Assembly (NCBI RefSeq): GCF_009766085.1
Contig: NZ_LMUF01000017.1
Location: forward strand, 1 to 64,000
Origin: Burkholderia sp. S171
Lineage (GTDB): Bacteria; Pseudomonadota; Gammaproteobacteria; Burkholderiales; Burkholderiaceae
Direction: 5' to 3'
Length of the DNA: 64,000 nucleotides
Part shown: piece by piece, positions 1 to 7,748 of the stretch
How positions within the stretch are numbered: the stretch's first letter is position 1
How the letters are laid out: each line of letters begins with the position of its first letter
Program-made: the position numbers and the translations under genes
The notes under the pieces: model-generated
The model's input: the letters and a program-made list of their open reading frames with translations, nothing else
Database searches by the model: none
Told to the model about the DNA's origin: nothing

Positions 1-239
1 AGCAGCAGGCGTTCGGACTCCTTGCGGTAGGTGTCGAACGTCGCCTTCGTATCGATGAAGCGCGCGAGCCACGCCCTGATTGCGTCGACGTCATTTTGTG
101 CAGCAATTTGAGGACGGTTGCCGAGCGCGCGGTTCGTGCCATTGCCACCGTCGAACTCGGGCGGCAGCTGTAGCTGTTCAAGCGGCTTGAGCGACAGTAG
201 GGTGCCTTCGGACATGCGGAGGGGCTCAGAAAACGGCAT
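1..239 (-). CDS. Tyrosine-type site-specific recombinase/integrase, N-terminal part
   Basis: The reading frame runs off the left edge, so only the first 79 residues are present. The visible part contains a stretch reading DVDAIRAWLARFIDTKATFDTYRKE, which resembles the SAM-like core-binding domain at the N-terminus of phage-integrase family proteins of Burkholderiales. The catalytic domain (R-H-R-Y) would lie outside the window and cannot be checked. ATG at 239 is taken as the start; an in-frame ATG at 215 is an alternative. The gene is divergent from the KfrA-like gene at 384, with 144 bp between them holding two perfect palindromes. Family assignment rests on remembered similarity of the N-terminal region only. 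Confidence 0.6.
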   Translation of the reverse strand, partial: MPFSEPLRMSEGTLLSLKPLEQLQLPPEFDGGNGTNRALGNRPQIAAQNDVDAIRAWLARFIDTKATFDTYRKESERLL

Positions 240-284
240 GTTGGGGTGAGACGCGCTCAATTCACACAATCACTCATTTTACTC

Positions 285-304
285 GACATTATAGTCATAA
301 TGTC
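285..304. promoter_or_regulatory. Perfect palindrome in divergent promoter (GACATTAT-N4-ATAATGTC)
   Basis: Two 8-bp arms with a 4-bp spacer (AGTC) lie between the divergent recombinase and KfrA-like genes. The position suggests an operator. KfrA proteins are known to repress their own promoters, so KfrA-like binding is a reasonable guess but is not shown. Confidence 0.5.
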
Positions 305-332
305 TAAATTATGGATTTCTATTCAAGGTAAT

Positions 333-347
333 TAACGTTATACGTTA
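333..347. promoter_or_regulatory. Perfect palindrome upstream of kfrA-like gene (TAACGT-TAT-ACGTTA)
   Basis: Two 6-bp arms with a 3-bp spacer end 36 bp before the ATG of the KfrA-like gene, within AT-rich sequence suited to a promoter. This is a second candidate operator in the same intergenic region. Confidence 0.45.
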
Positions 348-383
348 TATTATCAACAGATCAATTGTCTGGAACTGCTTGCC

Positions 384-1442
384 ATGGATGCTTCGCCCGC
401 CCTGGAGGCGCAACTGCACGCGGACATCGCGCAGGAAATCGACCGGCTGCGCACGCAGTTTCCGCGCACCCAGGAGCTGTATCGCGAGGTCTGCGTGTTA
501 TTGTTTTTCCGGCACGGCATCACCCCCACCGCGAACCGGCTCTATCAGCTGGTGAAGAAGGGCAGCATGAGCGCGCCGGCCGAGGCGCTGGCACGCTTTT
601 GGATGACCCTGCGGGAAAAGAGCCGGGTGCGCATCGAGCATCCCGACTTGCCGGCGGAACTACAGTCCGCCACCGGGGAACTGGCAGCCGCGCTCTGGAC
701 GCGGGCGGTCGACATGGCGCAAGAACAACTGGCGACCGCGCAGCTCGAAACGCAACGATCGGTCGCGGACGCACAGGTCAGGCAAGCTCAGGCCGAGGCC
801 GAACGCGACCAGGTGCGTCAAGAACTGAAAGGCAGTGCGGCCGCGCTGGACGGAGCGCAGATCCGCATCACGGAACTGGACCAGGCGCTGGCCATCTCCG
901 TCGCCGCGGTGTCGACGCTGGAGGAGCGGTTGCATCTTGCGCAACAGGGCGAGCAGCAGTTGCAGCGGGCGCTCGAAACCGCGCGGCATGATTTCGCTTC
1001 TGAACTGGACAAGCTGCGTGCAGACGGCACGCTGGCGCAGGAGCGGCTCAAAGCTGCCGAGACCCGGGCGCTGCTGGAAATCGAACGCGAGCGGCAAGCG
1101 GCCGCACGCTTGCAGAAGGACCTTGATACGGTTACCCGTAAAGCGGAACAGGGCGTCAGCCGTCATCGCGATGACGTGCAAAAGCTGCAGGGACAACTTG
1201 GTAATCTGCGGCAGCAAGTCGGTGTGCTGGAGGGTAATCTGGAGGCGCTGCGCACCGCGAATGCGCGTTATGTCGCTGAAGCGGCGCAGGCGCGTAATCA
1301 ACGCGACCAATTGGCACTGTCGCTGACGCATGCCGATGCAAAGCGACAAGTGTCAACGGCAAAACGGGCAGCGGAGCGGACAACTGGCCCGCGCACGAGT
1401 AGTGCGCCGATGCGGAAATCGCCACGCGTGCGCAAATCTTGA
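384..1442 (+). CDS. KfrA-like DNA-binding, coiled-coil protein
   Basis: This 352-residue protein has an N-terminal helical DNA-binding region (about residues 10-120, with the YREVCVLLFFRHGITPTANRLYQLVKKGS segment typical of KfrA_N). A long, nearly uninterrupted alpha-helical coiled coil follows (about 115-320), rich in A, E, Q, R and L, and then a basic S/T/R/K tail. KfrA of IncP plasmids is a DNA-binding autorepressor with an extended coiled coil, implicated in plasmid maintenance. Chromosomal and chromid relatives often sit beside integrases, as here. ATG 384 is the first methionine; the ribosome site is weak and ATG 390 would change little. Expected role: DNA binding at the two upstream palindromes and perhaps nucleoid or partition functions. 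Confidence 0.75.
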   Translation: MDASPALEAQLHADIAQEIDRLRTQFPRTQELYREVCVLLFFRHGITPTANRLYQLVKKGSMSAPAEALARFWMTLREKSRVRIEHPDLPAELQSATGELAAALWTRAVDMAQEQLATAQLETQRSVADAQVRQAQAEAERDQVRQELKGSAAALDGAQIRITELDQALAISVAAVSTLEERLHLAQQGEQQLQRALETARHDFASELDKLRADGTLAQERLKAAETRALLEIERERQAAARLQKDLDTVTRKAEQGVSRHRDDVQKLQGQLGNLRQQVGVLEGNLEALRTANARYVAEAAQARNQRDQLALSLTHADAKRQVSTAKRAAERTTGPRTSSAPMRKSPRVRKS

Positions 1443-1734
1443 TTGCATCGCGGCGGTATCCGATGTCGGCGTCACCATCGAAGTTCGACATCGCGCTCAA
1501 GCCTCGTAACGCGGTATCTCCACCACCGAAGTCGCCTTAGGACGACCCAGCGCGTCGCAACGGGCGATGGCGGCTGGCGCGTACGCGCTTCAAGGTGCGC
1601 CTCCGCACATCGAACGGGAACATTAAACCCGACCAGATACTTAGAATTCGGCGTAATCGGCGTTTTGATCCGCAAAATGCTACAGTTCTGCTCGTCATAA
1701 AAACAATGAATCTAACGATCTGAGGGGACGATTG

Positions 1735-2643
1735 ATGGCGGGAGAAATGGCTGTTCATTTGTTTGATGTGCGAGCGATTCAAAGGACGCCTCCGCTGACC
1801 GAACTGTTGGAGCGTATTCACCAAGACGGCATTGCTAATCGCTTGAAGACTGTTGGTCAGCAAGAGGTCCGCCTAGAAACTATCGCGCCGCCCCGCAGCG
1901 CGGATAACAATACCGCGTATTGGCTTCTGGATTTTACGAAGATTCGATTCGAGCACGGGCCTGGTAAGGCAAGCAGAGAAGATCCGATTGAGGGCTTTGA
2001 ACTCGAAGCAGATCAAGGGTTCGGTGAGGAGACGGCGGCGCTGTATGACCCGCAACGACAAGTGATACTGATCCAGTACAACCACTATGGCGTGCGGTCC
2101 TCGATCATGAAAAATTACTTTGCGCTCTATGGCCATGACGCTAACGCTGTGGGGTCTTACGAATTCAACATTCGTATGGACGAAAGCGCTGATGTGAAGT
2201 TTGCCCAGAAGGAAATCATCACAAAAATGCACTTCAAAATTGCGCCGCCTCGAATGACACAGGCGCAGCGTGACGGTAACGTATCCCTTGGTCGCTCGCT
2301 GGATGTTAGCGATAACCTAGGTGCGGAAACCATTGAGGTTATCGTCTCCGCTGGTCGAAGCGGGAACGCGGCATTATCATTCCAGCGGGCAAGGGCACTT
2401 GCGCGTCGGTTGATGGAGATGCGCCATGTAGGGGAAGACCAAGATCCGATTGTGTCAAAGCTAGAAGTCGTCGGACGTGATTCCTTGCTGGAACCGCTCG
2501 ATGTTGTCGACCTCTTAAAACCAAAGCTTGAACAACGAATCGGCGACCTTATCCTAGGTGCCGATCGGCGGTACACTCAACGCTCCCGGTGGGATGGATT
2601 AATTCGCGCCCGCAATGGCTGGGGGCGCGTTATCGCGGGATGA
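1735..2643 (+). CDS. Uncharacterised soluble protein, DUF6731-like
   Basis: A 302-residue protein without signal peptide or obvious membrane helices. The layout (N-terminal MAVHLFDVR, a middle segment with WLLDFTKIRFEHGPG, later FGEETAALYDPQRQVILIQYNHYGVRSS) recalls the DUF6731 group of uncharacterised bacterial proteins; that match is from memory. The start is ATG 1735, preceded by GAGGGG at a suitable distance; a TTG directly before it is less likely. The stop at 2641-2643 lies 2 bp from the next ATG (2646), so the two genes are almost certainly one transcript. GC is lower than in the catabolic genes further right, suggesting acquired DNA. A cytosolic sensor or effector working with the membrane partner is possible but unproven. 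Confidence 0.55.
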   Translation: MAGEMAVHLFDVRAIQRTPPLTELLERIHQDGIANRLKTVGQQEVRLETIAPPRSADNNTAYWLLDFTKIRFEHGPGKASREDPIEGFELEADQGFGEETAALYDPQRQVILIQYNHYGVRSSIMKNYFALYGHDANAVGSYEFNIRMDESADVKFAQKEIITKMHFKIAPPRMTQAQRDGNVSLGRSLDVSDNLGAETIEVIVSAGRSGNAALSFQRARALARRLMEMRHVGEDQDPIVSKLEVVGRDSLLEPLDVVDLLKPKLEQRIGDLILGADRRYTQRSRWDGLIRARNGWGRVIAG

Positions 2644-2645
2644 CC

Positions 2646-3074
2646 ATGTCACTGAAAACAGAGCGTTGGTACCCATTCGTTATATCAGGCGCAGCGGGCA
2701 TCGCATGGTGGCATTTCAAACTTCCATTGCCGGAAGCGATAAAGGAATTCTTGTCGGCGGCCATAAGCGTCGGTGCAATACTCACTGGATTTATCGCCAC
2801 CGCCCAAGCTATCCTTGCGGCCTTGCCTACCGACACAGTTGTGGGCCGTCTGCGAGCATCCGGCTACATTGATGATCTCATCACTTATCTAGCGGGCGCG
2901 CTCTATGGTTGCCTATGTTTCAGTGTCTACTCGATGGCGGGTTTTTTCTGGAACGAACATCTCCCATATTGGTATGGGCCTGTCTGGATCGCACTTGCTG
3001 GATTCTCTGCGATGTGTTTCCACCGCGTATCTAGAATCTTCTTCAAGATTCTTCGGTGGGCACCACCCGTGTGA
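2646..3074 (+). CDS. Small four-helix membrane protein of unknown function
   Basis: A 142-residue protein with four hydrophobic segments: about residues 8-27 (YPFVISGAAGIAWW), 34-60 (FLSAAISVGAILTGFIATAQAI), 76-100 (LITYLAGALYGCLCFSVYSMAGFF) and 104-125 (YWYGPVWIALAGFSAMCF). It ends in a basic tail. No family was recognised. It starts 2 bp after the stop of the preceding DUF6731-like gene, implying coupled expression. A soluble protein paired with a small multi-helix membrane protein is a recurring shape among anti-phage effectors, but nothing in the sequence proves this role. Confidence 0.6.
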   Translation: MSLKTERWYPFVISGAAGIAWWHFKLPLPEAIKEFLSAAISVGAILTGFIATAQAILAALPTDTVVGRLRASGYIDDLITYLAGALYGCLCFSVYSMAGFFWNEHLPYWYGPVWIALAGFSAMCFHRVSRIFFKILRWAPPV

Positions 3075-3438
3075 ATAGGGAGTGAGTAAGGGTCATTGAA
3101 CTCGTTGTCGAAGGGCTAGCGGCGTGGCAATCAATTGCACATTTACGCCGTTGTTTTCGCTCGCATGGCGCTTTGTCGACTCGTGCCGATTCACGGGCCA
3201 ATGCTGAGGTAGCCATGCCAAAACGACTGATCGGCGCGAACGACATAACCGTGCTGCAGGTAGTTCACATCGCTCGCGCAGAATTCATACAAACGGGACA
3301 AGTGTCTTGAGGCACATGGTGTGATTTGTAGCTCCATCAATACCCCATAAAAATCGTCGTCGCGCGTTCTATGGGTGTAGTTTCTGACGCGAGCAGGTAA
3401 GCCGAAAACCGCCCGGACCCGTGACGGCTAGGGCTCAC
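3075..3438. other. Intergenic region, no supported gene
   Basis: Forward reading from about 3090 stays open to TGA near 3310 (about 70 codons, containing LAAWQSIAHLRRCF and MPKRLIGANDITVLQ) but lacks a good start and ribosome site. It may be the decayed end of an older gene. No hairpin, tRNA or repeat stood out. Confidence 0.3.
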
Positions 3439-4147
3439 CTATTTGCTTAGCAGCCGAGGATGTACGAGACCGGCGAGAGGCAACTGAATCATATCCTCGA
3501 ACAACGCCGCCCGGTTTCGTTCAATCTCTGCCCAATCCCCGTCCGTATCCCCGCCGAGAAGAACTCGTTCAGTAAAGCCGAAGGCTTCGTTGACTTGCTC
3601 GACAGTCATGTTGCGGAGGTGACGGGTTCCTGCATACATGTTCATGATCTTGTACACCTCTGGAAATGTCACGCCCCGCTCAACGACGAGCCGCACCGCG
3701 CGAATGAGAAGCGGTTCACGATCGGATCGCTTGCTGATCTGCGCAAGCGCCTCAGCATCATCGGTACGAGGGCTTACAGAGTAACTATCTGTCCAATGCT
3801 GCCAAAGTACATCGTCGCATTCGTTCTGAAACTGAATGACTCGATCTCGTACACGAATGTTCTTCACCTTCCCAGGCTCGATCGTCGTAAGCCACGCAGC
3901 CATTTTTCGAATTGGCAGACATGTCATGCTTTGCGGGCCGCCAACAGAAGGTATTGTCAAATCGACAACACCCCATCGTGTACGGTTGTCAGTTACTTTA
4001 CGGTACTGGCTCGCCCAATCTAGGCCGATCCCTCCCACGATATTTCATCGGGGTGTAAGGTTGACCTTTGTGCTCGATCAGGTATAAATCCACACCGTAA
4101 AACGGTACTTTAATTTGGCGCGTCCGCGCCGTGGTGGTAGTATCCAC
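3439..4147 (-). pseudogene. Phage antirepressor N-terminal domain (P22_AR_N) protein, frameshifted
   Basis: The main frame (4038 down to 3439) contains IGLDWASQYRK, CLPIRKMAAWLTTIEPGKV and FQNECDDVLWQHWT, the hallmark of the P22 antirepressor N-terminal domain. The beginning of the domain is in another frame upstream: GTG at 4147 opens a segment containing IKVPFYGVDLYLIEHKG and QPYTPMK, which ends exactly where IGLDWA begins. Family members read continuously through this point (PMKPIVEGIGLDWA), so about two bases seem to be missing near 4040-4045. After the domain a C-terminal region of about 110 residues has no recognised motif. In phages these proteins relieve repression; a lone copy in a genomic island is probably a prophage relic. 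A sequencing error could also explain the break. Confidence 0.7.
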
Positions 4148-4274
4148 GTGTTCGTCCTAGTAGATTGAACATTAAGCCTCTGCCGGATCCGCCAAGATTG
4201 CCGGTAGGGGCTTTCCCGCTTTAAACGCGGTAGCTTCTCAAAGTTGTCGTCTGTTTGCGATCATCCTCCGTGGC

Positions 4275-4802
4275 CTATGCGGCATCCTCATCTTCGTCTG
4301 GCGCATTCTTCCGCCACTCAATGTCATCAGTAAGGTCCATCGGGATGGCGATGGGGTCTTCCTCTTCGTGAATGCTGTTCCAGTGATCTGCGTCCAACGA
4401 AAGCTGAACGCCATCGCCGACCATCTGCTCACGGCGATTAATTAGCGACTTGTGCATTTGGTGTCGCGGCGCTTCGTCAATGTCGATCCACAACGTGAGC
4501 TGTACCCCTCCCTGGCTAACCGGCAGGGCGTGGTTGGCGCGGTATGGTTTTCCCGTCCTGGGATCGCGGCGAAACTCTTGTCGTGCAGCCTGTGTGAACT
4601 CCGTCGCCAACATGTCGAAGGGATCTTTGGGTTTGGGCAATGGCCATCCGCGCTGGTGCGCAAACTTGGCTACCTTCTTCATATCGACTTCGTGTTCGCC
4701 GGTTATTTCTTTGTACAAGCGAATCAAGTACTGCATTTCCACATGCTTAGTCACTTCAACTCCCCAATCAAAGTCCAACCGGAGCAATGTCGCCCCAGCC
4801 AT
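4275..4802 (-). CDS. Hypothetical protein, partner of HTH-metallopeptidase gene
   Basis: A 175-residue protein beginning MAGATLLRLDFDWGVEV. It contains a conserved-looking charged middle (TQAARQEFRRDPRTGKPYRANHA) and a WIDIDEAPRHQM segment, and ends with an acidic tail (EDEDAA). No domain was recognised. The start at 4802 overlaps the last 35 bp of the upstream HTH-M78 gene on the same strand, so translation is probably coupled. Two-gene units of an HTH + ImmA/IrrE-type protein followed by a small unknown protein occur among toxin-antitoxin-like and phage-defence modules, making this the effector candidate. That is inference from arrangement only. Confidence 0.6.
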   Translation of the reverse strand: MAGATLLRLDFDWGVEVTKHVEMQYLIRLYKEITGEHEVDMKKVAKFAHQRGWPLPKPKDPFDMLATEFTQAARQEFRRDPRTGKPYRANHALPVSQGGVQLTLWIDIDEAPRHQMHKSLINRREQMVGDGVQLSLDADHWNSIHEEEDPIAIPMDLTDDIEWRKNAPDEDEDAA

Positions 4803-5913
4803 CAACCATCGCACCCGGCGTTACGATAGAACGTACCTTCACCAAGTGAGTGCGGAAACGATCATAGCGTCCTGTACGGTGCTGAAGCTGTCCCGCGATC
4901 AATCCGGGATGCACATTGAGAGTTTTGGCGAAGCCCAAGAGGTCTCGTTCCGCGAAGAAAGGCGCTTTGCGCGCGATGAATGAGTCCATTTTCTTTCTCG
5001 GGACGCAGAAATCCGAAGCGGCGGCATTCGCTATTTTTTCCTCTTCACTGACGGCTTCTCCAGTGCCGGCTCTTTCGCCTTCCAACTCTGCATCAAGGAT
5101 GATTGCGTCCTTTCCATGTCCTTGGAGAACGTGTTCTAGTTCGTGGCGCAAAACGAACCAAAAGTTGTCCAACCGATCGTGACGAAGAGTCATGCCGATA
5201 ACGGGAGAGTGATCGTTTAGCCACATGCACACTCCGTCGATCTTCGCGGATGTAAGCGACTCAACAAGGACAAACCGAATTCCACATTCAGCGAGGATCT
5301 TGGGCACCTTTCGCGCTTCCTCGGCCGCGGCTAGGAGCGCTGCAAGTTTTGCGACTGCCAGCTTGCCCATCTGAGGGCTATATTTCGGGACAAGCATTTC
5401 GCTTGCGATTTCGCGAACACGATACAGCCACGCAATTTGAACGGGCGTCGGATCCCCGTGCACGAGAGTTTTCTTTGCGGCATGCGGGAGCACTTCGATT
5501 TCGCTAGGAGTCTCCGCTTTGAAGAATTTTGCCAATGCATTTTCTACAGATTGGACATCCCGCGCGTCGTCGGCGTTTAGCCAACCGCGCTTAATCATCT
5601 CGATGACAGGTAAGCCCCCGAACAAATGAGCGCGAGTAGCCCGGCCGGGATCCGGCCTAGCTGAAATCCGGGCTTTAGCGAGATCGAAGGACTTTTGAAG
5701 GTCAAGAAAATTCTCGGCCGGCACCTCGAAGATTTCTTCGAGCGACACCGCCATTGCGGCGTCCACCGGTCGTTTGTCAGAGGCGAGCCTGTTGATGCTG
5801 CTGTCGTCGACGCCCAAAATCACCGCGAGCACGCGTTTTGACCATCCGCGCGCTTCCAGAAGGGCATCGATGTACTGTCCTGGTGTTCGAAAGTCGGTCG
5901 GATCGATTTGCAT
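4768..5913 (-). CDS. XRE-type HTH fused to ImmA/IrrE-like metallopeptidase (M78)
   Basis: A 381-residue protein. Residues about 10-70 form an HTH (GQYIDALLEARGWSKRVLAVILGVDDSSINRLASDKRPV) of the XRE/HigA type. Residues about 200-290 carry a zinc-peptidase motif HELEH (257-261) within FVLRHELEHVLQGHG, as in the M78 family. ImmA/IrrE enzymes cleave or regulate repressors; HTH-M78 fusions commonly act as antitoxins or autoregulated repressors. ATG 5913 (MQIDPTDF) is chosen over a longer reading from 5949, because the longer start lies inside the perfect inverted repeat at 5929-5954. The downstream small gene overlaps its 3' end, forming a bicistronic unit. Confidence 0.85.
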   Translation of the reverse strand: MQIDPTDFRTPGQYIDALLEARGWSKRVLAVILGVDDSSINRLASDKRPVDAAMAVSLEEIFEVPAENFLDLQKSFDLAKARISARPDPGRATRAHLFGGLPVIEMIKRGWLNADDARDVQSVENALAKFFKAETPSEIEVLPHAAKKTLVHGDPTPVQIAWLYRVREIASEMLVPKYSPQMGKLAVAKLAALLAAAEEARKVPKILAECGIRFVLVESLTSAKIDGVCMWLNDHSPVIGMTLRHDRLDNFWFVLRHELEHVLQGHGKDAIILDAELEGERAGTGEAVSEEEKIANAAASDFCVPRKKMDSFIARKAPFFAERDLLGFAKTLNVHPGLIAGQLQHRTGRYDRFRTHLVKVRSIVTPGAMVDGWGDIAPVGL

Positions 5914-5928
5914 AGTTTTCACAATACG

Positions 5929-5954
5929 CCACTTTGCGCAAAAACGCAAAGTGG
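5929..5954. promoter_or_regulatory. Perfect 10-bp inverted repeat, probable operator of HTH-M78 unit
   Basis: Arms CCACTTTGCG (5929-5938) and CGCAAAGTGG (5945-5954) are exact inverted copies separated by CAAAAA. The repeat begins 16 bp before the ATG of the HTH-M78 gene. This is where an autoregulatory XRE repressor would bind. A transcript hairpin is an alternative, but no T-run follows. Confidence 0.65.
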
Positions 5955-6294
5955 TAGTTTGCGCGGGCAGTCGCGAATTTCGGCCAAAAACGCTTCGTTT
6001 CTCGTGAGCGCCACACGTCTACTCTGACAGGCGGGGTGATTGTCTTCGAATCGGCGCCTCTTAAATCAGCGGGGCGGCGGCTGTACACATCTGGCTAAAC
6101 CTCAATGCTGATACTACCGGTTACAGCATTGCCGGCGCTGCAAAAAGAGCCCGCATTTCGCGGGGCGAGATTTTCAACCGACAGTAGCTTGGATGTAGCG
6201 CTCGACGGGGTCTGATCGCCGCGTCCGTTGCGGGCGCTGGGAACAAGGGTAGATCCCGCAATGGTGGCAAAATAAAATCGGTCTACTGGGGTGC
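5955..6294. other. Intergenic region with no recognisable gene
   Basis: This stretch lies between the HTH-M78 promoter and the FGGY-kinase remnant. Open frames here have no family resemblance or ribosome sites. It is probably the rest of the decayed kinase locus or island-edge DNA. Confidence 0.3.
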
Positions 6295-6556
6295 CTTGAT
6301 CTCGTCCGGCAACTGCTCGCTGATACCACCGGCAAGCCTGTGCTTGCAGCTGAGGTGGACGAACCTGTTTTGCTGGGCGCCGCAATTCTGCGGTGGTGTG
6401 GCTCGCGGCCGGTTCGCCAATGTGCACTCGGCGATGAGAAGCATGTCGCAGATCAGCAAGACCTACGAGCCGGCAGGGGGAGATCTCGCGACCCTGCACG
6501 AGACCAAATTTCAGGCCTTCACGCAGTTGCAGACGGTGGCGAGGAAAATTCGATAG
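6295..6556 (+). pseudogene. FGGY-family carbohydrate kinase (ribulokinase-like), C-terminal remnant
   Basis: Frame one reads LDLVRQLLADTTGKPV and EVDEPVLLGAAIL, typical of the C-terminal nucleotide-binding part of FGGY kinases. After about 6391 the similarity continues in another frame (GGVARGRFANVHSAMRSM, then SQISKTYEPAGG and HETKFQAF) to TAG at 6554. One extra C near 6391 explains the shift (AIL|GGVARGRF). The N-terminal four fifths of the gene are missing. It abuts a LacI regulator on the opposite strand and lies about 3.5 kb from a sugar-type ABC importer, hinting that the locus once had its own sugar kinase. Confidence 0.75.
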
Positions 6557-6629
6557 CGCGCGGTTTGTGGCGGTTCAGCGGACATCCACGTGCTGATCTG
6601 AGTTGCGTTGAAGAGCCAGGCGGCAAGGT

Positions 6630-7661
6630 CTACAAGCCTAGATTCGCGGACTCACGTTTGATCAATTCGCTGGGTACGATGACCGTGCAGGCGCGCCGAG
6701 ATGGATCTGCGAGCCGGAGCGCCAGCATGCGGACAGCCTCGCTCGCGAGTTGCCGAACGTCTTGACGAACCGTGGTCAGCATATAAGTGGGACGCGACGC
6801 ATCGGGCACGTCGTCGAAGCCGACAATCGATATGTTTTCCGGAACGCTCAAGCCAAGATTGAATCGACATGTATCGAGCGCGCCGAGTGCGGTCTGGTCG
6901 TTCGCACAAAAAACCGCGTCGATTTCTCCATTCGACCTTCGATACGCCGCGGACATTGCCGAGCTTCCTTCTTCGTAAGAGAAGTCGGTATGGACCGCAT
7001 TTACCCGGATCGCACCAAGTCGCTGCACTTCTTCGACAAAAGCATCGATTCGGGCTCTGCTCACGGGCGCATCTTCCGGACCGCCGATGCACAGAAAGCG
7101 GCTGTGTCCGGCTTCGCGCAACGCCATGGCGATGCGCTTCGACGCGTTTGCATTGTCTGTTGCGACGCAATCCACGCCACGCGCCGTGGAATGCCTGTTG
7201 AAGAGCACGACAGGCACGTCGTGTTGCTGAAAGGCCTTGATGTCGACGGCCGACAGGTCGGCACAGGAGATGAGTCCATCGAGTGGAAAATCCAGTGCGC
7301 GACCGAGCGTTTCATGAACAGCCTGGTCGCTCTCGACCGTGATAAGCAGCAACTTCGAATTCGCCGCGGCCAAGGCTTCGCCTAGCGCAAACAAAACGTC
7401 GGGGTTGTATCGCAGCGTGTATTTCGTGACGATGACGCCAACCGCCTCGGAGCGCCCGAGAATGAGCGAGCGTGCCAGCGCGTTTGGCCGATAGTTGAGC
7501 TGCTCCGCGACAGCCAGCACATGCGCGCGTGTGTCCGGGGAGATCGGGCTGTCTTTCTGGAAGCAGCGCGATACGGTCGATTGCGCCACGCCCGCGGCGA
7601 GCGCAACGTCGTAGGACGTCGCGCGGGCAGGGCGGGGCGAGGCGGTGTCTATTGGCGGCAT
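6630..7661 (-). CDS. LacI-family transcriptional regulator
   Basis: A 343-residue protein with an N-terminal LacI HTH (SYDVALAAGVAQSTVSRCFQ, about residues 16-35), the hinge-helix sequence YRPNALARSLI (about 57-67), and a periplasmic-binding-protein-like effector domain (VGVIVTKYTLRYNPDVL through VGFDDVPDASRP). The length is normal. It follows the bicupin gene on the same strand after 87 bp, so both are probably expressed from the promoter at 8953-8968, which holds a 16-bp palindrome with a central CG as in LacI-family operators. The ligand is unknown; the neighbouring ABC importer suggests a sugar or sugar acid. Confidence 0.9.
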   Translation of the reverse strand: MPPIDTASPRPARATSYDVALAAGVAQSTVSRCFQKDSPISPDTRAHVLAVAEQLNYRPNALARSLILGRSEAVGVIVTKYTLRYNPDVLFALGEALAAANSKLLLITVESDQAVHETLGRALDFPLDGLISCADLSAVDIKAFQQHDVPVVLFNRHSTARGVDCVATDNANASKRIAMALREAGHSRFLCIGGPEDAPVSRARIDAFVEEVQRLGAIRVNAVHTDFSYEEGSSAMSAAYRRSNGEIDAVFCANDQTALGALDTCRFNLGLSVPENISIVGFDDVPDASRPTYMLTTVRQDVRQLASEAVRMLALRLADPSRRACTVIVPSELIKRESANLGL

Positions 7662-7748
7662 GGCGTGGGTGTTGGACGGATGAATCCGCCCTGGCCAGAT
7701 AGCAAATGGATACGCGGCCGAAAGCGAGATTCTAACCGGGCCGCCCGC

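Noticed and set aside
660-1349. 229-residue minus-strand frame opposite the KfrA-like gene
   Set aside because: Antisense shadow of a high-GC coding region; no ribosome site or protein family.
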